64,000 bases of DNA. Source: Immersiella caudata. Taxonomy: Eukaryota > Ascomycota > Sordariomycetes > Sordariales > Lasiosphaeriaceae. The position numbers and the translations under genes are program-made. The stretch is from assembly GCA_030512335.1 (NCBI GenBank), contig JAULSU010000004.1, forward strand, positions 3,038,001-3,102,000, read 5' to 3'. The notes beneath the pieces were generated by a model, which ran no database searches, had not been told where the DNA came from, and worked only from the letters and a program-made list of their open reading frames with translations. This document shows positions 42,490 through 56,090 of this stretch, one piece after another; the stretch's first letter is position 1, and every line of letters begins with the position of its first letter.

Positions 42490-45400
42490 TTAAGGGTTCA
42501 ACTCCTCAACGTAACCAATCTGTCTCCTCGAATTCCCCCCTGCGCTCGCTAACTGCGAAGCCAACACATTCTGGCTGTCCACTAGCCTCTTGTGCTCCTC
42601 AATCCTGCGTACTGTCCGCTGGTCCGCCGCCGCATCAAATTGATCAATCGCCTGGCGCTCCCGGACGCGAATGGCGCTCAATTTCTGGGCGTTATCCACC
42701 GCCTGCGCGGTGCGTTTGTTCTCCCACTCGAGTTGCAAGTCGTGCTTCCTGCCGTCGCGCTCCATGTCCGCCTCGGCGATGAGGCGGCTGCGAGAGAGGC
42801 CTGCCTCGAGGAGTTTCTGCTCGTGGCGGATGGAGGCTTCGCGCTCGGCCTGGCGGCGGCGGAGCTCCTCTGCGAAGCCTTGAGCTTCGATGGCCTGGCG
42901 TTCGCGGAGACCGTTGAGGTCTTCCTCGCGGTTGCGACGGGCGCGAGAATCCTCGAGTTCGGCGCGGGTTTTGAAGATTTGGTTGTGTATTGCGGCGATC
43001 TCCTGGGTGCGTGCAAGGACGATTTGGTGCTCTTGGGTATCTCGGGAGATGCGCTCCTCGCGAGCTTTGCGTTCACGTTCGGCGCGGAGGAGTTCATCGG
43101 GGAGATTCACGGCGCCTTCGGGTTGAGGGCCCTCGTTGGCGTAGTAGACGTCGATGGCGCGGTTTGCCCTGAGCAGTCCCAGAAGGCCTTCTTTGTGGTC
43201 TGATTCTGGAAGCACTTGTGCAACGTACTGTGTGGGCGAGTACGTGTGTGTGCCATCGTTGTACTGGTTGAAGGGGCGGTTGAGGAGCTTCCACATACCA
43301 ACTTTGAGAAGGGCACGCGTCGTGGGAATGGGGTCCTTGGAGTGAAGCGCCAGCAAAAGTGCAGACTTGCCGCGCGCCTGGATGGTGAGGTCGGTTTCTC
43401 CCTTGATAAGAAGTGTCATGATCTTTTCCATCAGCTTTTCCTGGGCGGCGGTGAGCGGTCCCGCGTGCGCCGCATTCAAGCACACCTCTCCAAGCACGCT
43501 GCGGCCATCGTGGAGTGGGCTCGGGAAATCCAAGTCGTGTCCATGATGAAGGAGAATCTGCAATGCGTCCAGGTTCAGCTCTCTGGCGGCATTGTGCAGA
43601 GACCCATCATCCTTGGAGGGGTCTGCAGCCAGGATCATGCTCATGATTGAAGTCCCAACTTCGCCGCCGATTTTCGTCGCCATCGTCATTGGGGTGTTGT
43701 TTGTGGCATCAGTCGCGTTCACCTCGGCTCCAGCAAAGATCAACTCTCTCACCAAGTCCGTCCGCTTGGCCTGGATTGCCAACATAAGGGGCGTGGTCTT
43801 GGAGCTGGGTGTCTCGTAGTTGACATTGGCGCCGCGCTGAATGAGAGATGTAATGATTGAGCTGCTGATCTTCTTTTGGGGCTGGAGCAAGGCCCAAAGC
43901 AAGACACTGGCTGGCTCGTCCTCGTCAATCTCCTCCATAACCCGCATGGTGGTCTTTTGGTCGTAGTAGTATCCGGCGTCCAGCAAAGTCTCTAACAGCT
44001 TCAGTGACCGAGGCAACTTGGCGAGAGCGCGAAACACGACTGGCTCTGACTCGGGATGCGAAAACATGACATCGAGCCTCTGCTCGCCATCGTGATAATC
44101 GGTGAATAACCCAACCAGACGAATGATGTCCTCTTCCGGGAGGTCCGAGTCGAATAGATGATGAAAGGCCATAGATACCGCACGGGAGTCGGGTTTCTGC
44201 TTCAGAATAAGCTCAATGAGCTCCGAATCTGCTCTTTGCGCAGCTTTTCGGACCACCACGCCATCATCATAACTGACGTCAGGCTTGTGCTGCAGGAGTA
44301 GGTTCGCAAACTGCCTAGCAATGGTGTCGTTTTCGCTGCCGTAAGCATCAATGGCAACGCCGAGAGCTAGCGATAAGCTCTGGCCTTCTGCGCCTCGCTG
44401 CAGAATAAGCTGCGCGCTCTGCAAACCTTTCTCAGACAGCCATGTTGTTGCGGTTGCTGGCGTAAATGCTTGTTCAAATGTCCACGAAATATCCTGTTGG
44501 GGAATGTCCGCTTCCAACAAGACTGCGAGCACCTCTGTGAGGAGCATTTGAGCTGCGTCGATCAGGGTTTGGCAACCGTTCTCGAGAGGGGAAGAACCGT
44601 GGCTCATCAGTAGGCGGATAAGCCTCACATCGGGATCGTCCTTCACCGCCCTATTAAGTGCAATGTGAATTTCTTCAGTAGCAGGCAGTCCAGCCTCAAA
44701 GAGCCATTTGATGACCTGATAGCGCGGATCCCGTTCCAACTTTCGACTAGCCCTCAAAGCGCGAAGCAATGTTGCTGTCGATGGTTTTGGTTGGCGTTCG
44801 TTGTCGATGCCTAGCATCAGCTTCAAGCTTCCCATCATAGCGCTGCGTGTCGTGTTCCAGATAGCTTCGCCAGCACTATAATCGACGCTGGCTCCGAACT
44901 CGAGAAGGAGCCTTACCAGCTCCTCGCCATCTTCCCCAAACTTCCCCGCGGATATGAGTTCCATATCCACCAGTTCGCCGCTCACCCCCTTTTCCAGCAG
45001 CAGGCGGAACACAGCCGTTCTTTTCTCTAGGTCGTTGACTAGTGCAGCTGCCTGAAACCCCCTGTCGAGCGTCTCCTTTGACACCTGGGCATTTGTGGCA
45101 AGCAGCATTCTGAGAACGTCAGGAGCCCCAGCTCCCGATGCCTCGATAAGAGCCTGCCCGTTTCTGTGCTCAACACTTGCACCATGGTCAATCAAGACAG
45201 CACCCAAAGCCAAATCCCCTTCAGAGGCAGCTGCCAGCAGAGCATCAGAAACGACGTCCCCAGAGGTACCCTGCTTGAGGAGCATTTTGCAGATGGCGAT
45301 ACGCTTCTGCCGGTCCTCAACTTTGGTGGCGTGGTCTCCAAAAATCGCCCTCATCACCGACTCTGGGTACTTGAAGGCCGCCTTCTCCAGTAATAAACCG

Positions 45401-48054
45401 ACCAATGTGTCGTACTCTTTGGTGACGGCAAGTTTCAATGCTTCTCCTTCTGTTGTGTTGGCGTGGTTTGCCAAGAGTCCAATAAGCGGGTGATCGAGAG
45501 GATGGGCGGTGATCGCATAAACCAACGCCCGGTTGATCTCATCATCTGGAGCGCCAGCGTTGATGAGCTTTTGAGTGAAGCTTAGTCGGTCCATAGGATC
45601 GGCAATGTTGAGAGATTGAGGGAGGGCAGAAGCCAAGGACTCTGTTGTTGGTCCTGCGCTGAAGAATATGTCGAGGATCAAAGGGTCAGCGGCTTTCACG
45701 ACCTGACTCAGAGCAGGAGCTTTCGGTATGGTGTTGATATTCGCCCCGGCGGAAAGCAGCGACTTGATGACTGCAAGGTTACGTCTCTCTTGCGGAGCCT
45801 TGAGCACTGTTTCCACTTCAACTACCAGTGCCTGGTCCAGACATGCCCTCGGCGGGCCTCGACGAAGGACGCTATCAACTTTCGCGACTTTTCCGTGTGT
45901 CGTTGGTATATTGCAAAGTGAGTGGAGGGTGTTTGCCAGGGCCAAAGCGTTAGGCTGCCCGCGATGGAGGATGTGATCGAACACCGTGTGGTCGTCATGA
46001 CTGGCCGCTGCTTCTTTGTTAATACTCGACTTCAAGTGTTTTCAGGTGGATGACTTACCAATATTGACTGATGCTCCGTCGCCGAAGTTGACGTCAGCTT
46101 TCCCGTGATCTAAAAGCAATACCGCCAGTTGGATGTCGAGGGGCTTTATTGACAAAAGATCCACGAGCGCGGCTGAGATTTCCGTACCCTCCCTACCGGC
46201 ACCTCCAGCATTGATCAGCAGCTGCATGATGATGTACCGGAGCCTCCAATCTTCGATGACCATAGCCTTGGCAACGGCCGCCGCAATTGTGTCGTGTGTT
46301 TGGGGTTTCTGAAGCAGCGTCCCTAGCAAAGCATGATCGCGGATCACGATAGCCGACAAAACACCGGCGCCTCCGTCGATGTTCATGTTTGAACTGTGAC
46401 TGATCAGAAGACCAATGAATCGCTGGTCACGACGAGGCGGTTGCTCTTCGATAGCCTCTTGGAGGGTTGCAGAAATGCAGGATGCGGAGAGGCCGGCACC
46501 GAGGAAACACTCCGCCATCCGATAGCGGTCCGCACCCTGGAGCTTGTTTGCCAGAGGAAACACACCGTCTAACGTTGCTGGGGATGGCTTCCCCCTCATG
46601 AGCAACTGGACCATACGTAGGTTGTTTGTCCGAACAGTGATGCTGAGTGCCAGTCCATGTTTGTAGTCCACAGACGCCACCTCATGTCGCGCACGAACAT
46701 TCCCATTTAACACCGGTATCGCTTCTGGAAAGTTTGGATCGATCAGCAGCTCAATGCTGTCTAAATCGCATGCTTGGACGGCGTCAACCAAGGCGTCGTT
46801 CAATGTTGTGCCCCCAGCTCCTTTTCTAAGGAGAAGACTCAAGATGGCGTACCGGTCTTCAGGGGAGACATTTTTTGGAAGCGTTGCAACGCATTCGGAT
46901 GCGTATATCGGGCTGAATATTGTCCTCTCGCTGAGCAGCAAACGAGCCAACCCAGTCTGGCATTTTGAGATGACGCCCCTGACGATATTGGCGTCTTGAT
47001 AGTCGAGAGATGCTCCGAACCGTAACAAAAGCTCAACCATCTCATAAAAGTTCGCTTCGCACGCTTTGGATAGAGCCCGTGAAACTGCATCGCCAGACGC
47101 CCCGGCACAAAGCAGCGCTTCCGTAAGTATCACTTTGTTGGCCGGACTGATGTTTGTCTGTTCCGTAAGCTGATCGAGACTCTCACTCAGGCCTCGGCCG
47201 CCTGGCCTTGGTGGCTGGGTCCCGGTAAGAATGGCGAGGACGAGGTCGACCCGACCCAAGGAAAGCGCAGTCTTGAGGGCCTCTGCGTTGCCGTATTCAC
47301 CGTCAGCGGTGGAGCGGCTCAGCCTTAGAACGGTTTCGTAACAGCCCTTTCGCGTCGCATCAACTAGTGATAGGGACATCCAGTTCGAAACCGGTTGTCC
47401 GCTGGACTGGAGAACGAGGCCGATGAGGTCGGCATGGTCACCAAGAATACACAGCTGACGAAACGCATCTTTGCCATCCTGTGTCTGCAGGGTATTTGCC
47501 CCGCGCTGAAGCAACACCTGCACAATGACCGGGTCGGCAGATCGCAGCGCAGCCGGGAGCGCTTGGTCGATGGTGAGAGGGTCTGCATGCTGCGCCAGGA
47601 CGGCAATCATCTCTCGTTGTCGGTTCTCAATCGCATTGTAGAGCACCCTGCTCCTTTCCAGCGGCTCCATACTTTTCCTCCGCATGAGGGCGTTCGTTTT
47701 GGACTTTTGATGGGACACGTTCACGTCCCCGCCGACCAACTTGAGCTTGGCGATCAAGGCATCGGCGACTCCCGGAGACCCGGCCTTCCTTACATGCTCG
47801 TCCAGGGCGTCGAATATCTCCTTGGCTTCCCATGTCTTCTTGCTCGACCCGAACCCCCATTTTGAGTTCCTATTGGAAGTTTCAGCGGCCCGTCTCCTCT
47901 TGAGAAGTTCTTCGGCGTTAAAGTCGTCGCTGGTGGTCCTGATGGGTGGCGCCTGTGGAGCTACGTTCACGGGCGCGGGGTTCAGTACACCGCAGGTGAC
48001 GGCGAGCTCCTCGAGTCTCGCCCGGCGAGGATCCGCGCCGAAAGCGGCCGCCAT
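42490..48054 (-). CDS. Giant ankyrin-repeat protein with C-terminal coiled coil
   Basis: Exons 48054-46059 and 46013-42490 (45-bp intron with GTATTAAC before the acceptor) encode 1,839 residues. An in-frame ATG at 48249 would add 65, but the one at 48054 has better context (CACCAACATGGCGGCC). About residues 190-1,350 are an array of degenerate units of 35-40 residues ending in patterns like LLLRFGASLDY, LIDHGASVEHRNG and LLQRGAN, recognisably ankyrin-like but poor to the consensus. Canonical repeats lie at about 1,400-1,560 (TTPLMLAIQAKRTDLVRELI, then FAGAEVNATDATNNTPM). Residues about 1,640-1,810 are a charged coiled coil rich in Glu, Arg and Gln. No catalytic, NACHT or membrane domain is visible, so it is likely a cytoplasmic scaffold. 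It is divergent from the quinone oxidoreductase gene. Confidence 0.85.
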
Positions 48055-49512
48055 GTTGGTGTGGATTGAGTTGCTGTCGAAGTCTGCGCAAGACAGCGGC
48101 GTGAATGCCCGACGTATTTCATTCCACCACGGGAGAAAACGAACGGCCCGGCGTCCTTGGGATTTCCTAATCCGGCCTTGGGCACCACCGAACAGCGGAG
48201 TGGGTGTGCGACGAGGGCTTAGTGTTAGGCACCCTTCATGGCAACCCACCTAGGTATGTATGTAGTGTTGAAGACGCTGTTGGCGGCAGAGGAGCCGAGC
48301 CGGTGCTTGTCCTGTGGATTGGAAACGCCGCCGATCTGCCTCGGGAAGGTTTGCGCAGCCTCGCTGTTACGTAGCGGGTGTGGGCCGGAGCCGCGTGGCT
48401 ATGTTCCGTCTATCCTTGGAAGCTCGTGTCTTATGTGGAAAATGCCGTTTCAGACGCGAACGAGGCCGGAGGAGCCCAGGAAAATAAAAAATTTGCCAGT
48501 CGTTATGTAGGAGAAAAAACTAAGATGTTTTGTGGTGACCGGGAAGAAATCCTCGAGCATCTGAAGAAATGTTTGAGGGCTTGGTCTGGTGTTTGGGGCT
48601 GGAAGACCCGTGGCTTTCGGACACAAGGCTCTGAATGGAGCGCGCCCTAGCAGCCACCTAAGTTGGCACAGTGAGACAGGCGGCTCAGCTGACAAACGAA
48701 AGTCCACAGCTATCTCAATGCGGCTGCGTAGCGGGACCTCGAAACATTGCCAGCGGCGCTTCAAAGAATGAAAAGTTTCGTCGGCTCAAGCACAGCCTCC
48801 AACCGGAAGCCCCTGTCTATCACTGATCATGGATCCGCACCTAGAATCTGAACATCCCCAGCTGGTTGGGACGCTCGCCAAGAACACCCGCAGCTTCAAT
48901 TCCAGCAGCAACCGACCTGCATATTCATCCTCTCAGCGGTGGACCCAGCCGAGCTGCAGCCAAGGATTAGGCGGGAGAGCATTGGGGTGTGTCGGGCTTC
49001 ACAGCAGACAAACCTCCTCAGGCGGTGGAATGGTTCGAGAACCTATGGTCACACACTAAAATACGGCAAAGAGGCGGAGATTAGGAGGGCAGCTGGAGAC
49101 GCAGAGGCTGAGATGATAACCCATAGACCTCTTTGCTGTTCAGATGGAAGGTACAGTGTTGGCAAAGCACGGCAGAAATATGACATCATCCAACTTTTCA
49201 CTTCGCTTCGGGAACGAGCTCAAGATGTGTTCGTTGGGATCAACGATTTCCCCGTATACACAAACCATTACCAATACTTGGTCGGGTCGCTGATGCACCT
49301 CCTTCGAGTCTGTTCCCGCCGTTGCACCCGTTATTTACCCCTCGAAAGCCTGTCTCGGTCGAGGTCATTGTCCCAACGGACCTCAGCATCGCCGCATTCT
49401 ATCCGAGCATTCGTCACCCTTAATAACCCCGCCATCATCCCAACAGCTTCCCCTCAATTGAGCACTGCCCCCGCGACTCCCCGCCACAGCAGCCCAACGA
49501 CAAGCACTACCC
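48055..49512. promoter_or_regulatory. Divergent upstream region, ankyrin and oxidoreductase genes
   Basis: About 1.5 kb between the two starts. The ankyrin frame is open back to 48249. Toward 49512 the sequence becomes a C/A-rich leader. No specific site assigned. Confidence 0.45.
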
Positions 49513-50640
49513 ATGGCGCCTATCCCGAAGTCCATGTCCGGGATCCTCATTGAGGAGAACGGTGGTGTGGAAGCATTGAAATGGAAGACGGATCTGCCCG
49601 TGCCGCAGCTCCAGGATGACGAGATCCTCGTCAGGAACGAGTTTGCCGGTGTGAACTACATCGACACGTAAGCTTGCCCCATGCCCAGCTGCTCAAACCA
49701 ATGGATGACCCGACAAGCACCATGAACTCACCTACCCCGTAGCTACTTTCGGACTGGATTGTACAAAGCCCCTCTGCCATTGATCACTGGCAAAGAAGGT
49801 GCTGGCGTCGTCGTCGCGTCATCCTCGCCCAATTTCAAGGAGGGCGACCGGGTCGGCTACGTCGCCGACCACTCTTACGCTGAGCTCGCCGCCGTTCCTG
49901 CCAGCAAGGCGATACGTCTTCCCGAGGGCATCTCGACCGAGCAAGCGGCTAGCTGTTTGCTGCAAGGCCTGACAGCGCTGACCTTCGTCCGCGAAGCCGG
50001 AGGCATCAAGCAAGAGCTCGGTATCAGCCTTGGGCCATGGACCCTCGTTCACGCTGCGGCCGGCGGGACGGGCTCACTTCTCGTGCAGATCTTGTCGGTG
50101 ATGGGTGCCAAGATCATCGGTACGGCTGGTGGTTCCGAGAAGTGCGGGATTGCCAAGAAGAATGGCGCTGGCTGGGTCATTGACAATCGCTCGGAAGACG
50201 TGGCGGCTCGTGTCAAAGAGATCACCTCTGGCCACGGTGTTGATGTTATTTTTGATGGTGTTGGCAAGGCGACTTTCGACCTGGATCTTGAGATTATTGC
50301 ACGGAAGGGCAAGCTCATCATCTTTGGCAATGCTGTAAGTGTCCTGTGGATGTGGTGGCTGCGGATTGCTAATCTCGTCCCAACGCAGTCTGGGCCCGTC
50401 CCCCCTATCGATATCTTGAAGCTGGGAGCAAAGAACATCTCCATCCTCCGTCCGGTCATGTTCAATTATACCGTCACAAGAGAAGAGTGGGAACAGTACT
50501 CGGCTGAATTGTTCGATCTGATCCTGACCGGAAAGCTCAACATCGGCATCCACAACACGTATGCGTTGAAAGACGTTGGACAGGCACACTCGGACCTGGA
50601 GGGTAGAAAGACCACAGGCAAACTCATACTCAAGATCTAG
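49513..50640 (+). CDS. NADPH:quinone oxidoreductase (MDR superfamily, zinc-free)
   Basis: Exons 49513-49667, 49743-50334 and 50389-50640 give 332 residues, the usual size. The N-terminal GroES-like catalytic domain carries FAGVNYIDTYFRTGLYK, the quinone-reductase signature, and lacks zinc-binding cysteines. The Rossmann part has the nucleotide motif HAAAGGTGSLLVQI, then DVIFDGVGKATFDLDLE and GKLIIFGNASGPVPPIDI. The end, GRKTTGKLILKI, is typical. It should reduce quinones or other alkenyl carbonyls with NADPH in the cytosol; a zeta-crystallin/Zta1-like role in oxidative stress is likely. Both splice joins (DT-YFRTG, GNA-SGPV) restore family sequence. No signal peptide. Confidence 0.93.
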
Positions 50641-50741
50641 TTAAGCTCAGCCTGGCCTCTATCTCTATCGCACGAAGTAGCTTCATGATGCAGTCGAATT
50701 CTACCAGAAAGGATTAAGCTTGATGTCAATTTGGCGAGGAA
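50641..50741. other. Short convergent spacer
   Basis: Only 101 bp separate the oxidoreductase stop (plus) from the epimerase stop (minus), so their 3' transcripts probably overlap. Confidence 0.5.
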
Positions 50742-52138
<1,397 letters not shown>

Positions 52139-53025
52139 CTTTTGCGATCTGGAGTTCGGTGTGTAGGGATAGGGCAATGAAAGACGGTTGAGGTTGTAGA
52201 GGATTAAGACTCAGCTCGGTCTGCTGGCGGTTAGGGACCAACTTGACGAAATAGCACCTAGAGATCCCCTGCCTATCCTTCTGTGTCGCATACCGAATTT
52301 CGCTAGTCGGTGAGTGTCCGGCGCGGGGCCGGGGTTGACAAACAAGGACCCCGCCTTGGAGCACGTTTGCGCCAAACAAGCTTGCCGGCACCGCCCGCCA
52401 CGGTGAGTTTCAGGGGCAAAGGAAGCATGGGAAGGATTGCTCCGATGACCAGCCAAGCGGAAACTACAACGTGTCTTGGCATCGTTAAAGCAGTTACTGA
52501 AGCTGTACTAAATTCCAATCATGGGTGAAAGAACATGTGGAACGATGGTAGAGCATCTGCTTTGCCTTTTCATCACGTTACTGCAGGATACGAACTCTAC
52601 CAAGCCCCACAGACGGGCGGATTGGTCGCAAGGGTGGTTCGCGACAACATTGCCTAGCTGATCGGGCCTGGCGAGAATTCCAATCCGGATCATTGATTGA
52701 TTGATGACATCCAAAAGACCGAGGGACGATTTGGAGTAATCCATCCAGTTCCCTTCCAACTTCTGTGGTGATAAAATACCTTGCAGTGGGAATTTGGCGG
52801 GGTATCTCAAACTGTTGCGAACGAGCCCCACTCCTTCGGATGAACCGCAGGGACGGAGATAACGTTGTTATCGAAGACACTTTCCAAGGACAACCTCATT
52901 CTCAGACCTTCCAATTTCACGTCGATCCAGGGCAACAATTCCATCAGTTCAATAGCGACTGTGGGGTATCATTTTATCTACATGCATATTTTAAAACAGA
53001 ATGATTTCAGCAGCAAGCGGTCACT
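52139..53025. other. Spacer upstream of the epimerase
   Basis: The promoter of the epimerase and the 3' flank of the DUF3433 gene, both minus strand. No gene or clear site was found. Confidence 0.5.
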
Positions 53026-56000
53026 TCACGTCGGGTCATGCACCCGATCTACGCCGATCCTCCGCCCTCCAGAGACGCCGGTCATGCTGCCGAACCGGAA
53101 CTTGGCACCCATCTCGCACACCTTCAAGTCTCGCTGCGCCTTGGGCAACACACTTAGCCCCTCGAAACTCGACAGCATTTTCGAGTCACAGACATAATAC
53201 ATCGCACCCGCAATGGTGCTCGGATCCACGGGCATGTGTGGCCAGCTCACGAAGAAGCTGCCAGCAACGACCAACCACATGAAGCACAAGATGCCCACCG
53301 CCATCCAGGTGCATACCATGTGTGTTGTATAAGTTTGTGTTAGTCGGAATGGGACATTGTTGAGTAGGATGGGCATGAACTCGGCTATGATGGATGTGAT
53401 GGCCACGACGACGAGGAACGGGTTTCCGCGCTGGATTGCGCTGCGGATGCCCGTAATGGCATGCAGGGGGGCTGAGAGTAGCAATGAGCGCTCTGCAGGT
53501 TGAGGCTCCTGCGAAAGGAGGTGGTATGGGCTGAGAATAGCCAGGCCTAGAATTGGTGGTGAGTTTCTCGCGTCGTCTTCCACGTTGAAGTAGGGGACTT
53601 ACTGGTGAAGAAGGAACTCCAGTAAAATGTGATCCCGACGCCGATCAGCGTAAATAGGGCGCGCACACCAAAGCCTTGAGTTGCCATAAATCTCTCGAAT
53701 GGGGTATCGCCGCTGGTGTTGTTGTAATAGAGGATGACCACCAGAACGCCAGATAAGAACAACAGAAAGACGATCCTCCAAGTGAAGGACAGCATCAAAA
53801 ACGGGAGGTGATACTCTTCGCTGTTTTCGTCGGACCCATTGGCTTGTCTGATCGATTCCCGCGACTTTTTCAGGTACAAGCTCAACTTGGAGCCCACCCT
53901 CGGCAAACCCGGCGCAACCTCGCGGTGGATGACGATGCCATACTCCGGAACACCTGGGTAGTCGGAGAAATACCCAAGTTTGAAGGTCTTGCCGCTCAGA
54001 GCACGAACCATCTTCTTGTGCTCAATCCTGCCCTTGACGCCTTTTGGGAGCTGACAGAATAACGTCCTGACTTCCCTGCTCATCGAGAGCGACGCGATCC
54101 CCGCAATGGTCCACGGATTGGCCGTCACACCGGACTTCCAGCGTTTGAGAGCGACCAAGATCAGGAAAATGAGGAATACTTCGCACGCAAGCAGCGCCAA
54201 GGCAGCTTTCGCTGGCCCGAGAAACACCCCCAAGGTCATTGCACAGCCCCGGAAGTCGGTCTTGGTACAGCTCCCATGCAGCTTCAGCGCTATCGCCTCA
54301 GAAGACAACGGCACCAGAGCAATGGAACAGATTGTTAACAGTGTCGTCAGAAACAACAGCGCTTGGCCTCCCGCCAAGGACCGGGCGCCTGACACCAGTC
54401 CGTGAAACCCGCCCGTTCTTAGACAAAGAGACTGGTCCGCCGTGACTCCCTTTACCCGCGTCAGCTCATGCCATGGCTGGAATTGCTTCGCGCTCAGGTC
54501 GATCATGCGAATCGGTATTGTGAGCAATCCACTGATAATCGGGGGGAGAAAAAAGCCGACGAAGTAGGCACCCTGCGAGACTTCGTACACTTTGACCACG
54601 GATCCGAAGGAAACAGGCGGTTCATCGGTTGGATTCACGGGATACTCCGTTGCCGTCTCTGTCGGAATGCCCCTTGAGTCGGTGTAGGTAACAACCCGAG
54701 GCGTTGCCGAGATGCTCGTCACGTACGTCAGTGTCGGAATGCCTCTCGCATCCGTCTCTATGATGGTGCGGGGGGTCGACATCGGACGGGGTGTGCTTGT
54801 GACGGTCGCAATCGGCATGCCGTCGGCATTAGTCACAGTTATCACCGACGCCCTGACGTATGCTGGAGGTGTCTCTCTGATCAGCCTTGTGACTGTGGTT
54901 CCTGGCGTCCCCCCCGAACTTGACAGGGTCACCACCTCCGCCCTCATGTTCTGCGGCAGCCCGTCGACAACGATGGAGGTGGCAGTTGTTGGCAACCCGA
55001 TCACGTTGGTTTCCGTCAATACCGATGTCCTCACGCCAGGAGCACCTGGAAGTAGGATCGTCATGGTCGTGCCCCCCACCCTGGTGGGCACCCAACCCGT
55101 GAGGCCAGGGATATACTCGTCGGAGGCCACTTTTGTGGTCGAAACCGGCCCGGAAACGATCGATGTAAGGGTGGTAACCAGGCCGGCATACAGGCTCGAA
55201 GCTGGGCTGCTGGGCGGTGCGGGCGGTATTGAGGCTGGCACCTTGGTCGTGATCGGCATCGCCGTCGAGCGGAGAGGAGGGCCTATCGCTATCGACACTG
55301 CCGTCGGCTCCAACCACTCATCCGTATATGTAACTGAGGCGGTGCCACTTGCATAGTTGGTGTCCGGTGGTTTTAAAACAGAGAAAAAACTCGCCGTGGT
55401 CGTTAGGGTGGTTGTGGAACCTCGGATCTCCACGGTATAAAATCCTGAGCCAGATGGAACCGGCCCTCCAACCCACCGTGTCGCCTCTTCACCGCCAGGA
55501 AGGAATATTCTGCCGTCTTCATCTGTTGTCAGGACGGTGTTCGGGATGCCTGCTGTTGTTGGGGCGCTGGACGGCCATGGCACAGGTGAAGGCGTCGTCA
55601 CGGGAGGCGGAACAGGGATGGCCACAGCTGGAGGGGGAGTGGCAGTGGGTGTCGGAATTGAAGGGTTGGCTGCTGGTTCCGTTTCGTTTCTTCGCAGTAT
55701 CCCGGCTTCCTGCGCGGTTGGCGAAGTTGGATATGCGGCTGCACGGGCAGCGACGGATCGCGCCGATGGAACGAAGCCACGGTCCACTTCGGCGGGCAGA
55801 ACAACACACGCGGAGGCAACGGCCCCGATGACGGCGGCGATAAGGGCAACGGTCACGGCGAGGAACTGCCATCGCAGCGGAAGGGGCTTGTAGTCGGGGG
55901 CAGCTCTCCGGCGCGGCACCGAGATCCTCCTCGGATAGGGAGCCTCGACATACTGCACCTCGACGGCCGATTTATAGTCCTTGTCGTAGTCATCGGGGCC

Positions 56001-56090
56001 GAACCTGTCGCTAGGGTGGACGGCGCTCGTGATGTACGGCGCGGGACTGCCCCCGCCCGGCAGCGCCTGCTGGTAGGTGCGGTACGACAT
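53026..56090 (-). CDS. DUF3433-type multi-pass membrane protein with extracellular repeat
   Basis: Exons 56090-53603 and 53546-53026 (56-bp intron) encode 1,002 residues. A cytoplasmic N-terminus with Tyr/Pro and RRISVPRRR precedes a first helix near residues 73-100 (FLAVTVALIAAVIGAVASAC). A Pro/Ser/Thr-rich ectodomain follows with five degenerate units resembling VITVTNADGMPIATVT (about residues 352-485). Further membrane spans come after it: GAYFVGFFLPPIISGLL, ALLFLTTLLTICSIALVPLS, ALALLACEVFLIFLILVAL, WRIVFLLFLSGVLVVILYY, FTLIGVGITFYWSSFFT and two near the C-terminus. This fits the fungal DUF3433 family of plasma-membrane proteins, whose function is unknown. The duplicated membrane modules suggest a sensor or channel-like role, which is speculation. 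Confidence 0.85.
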
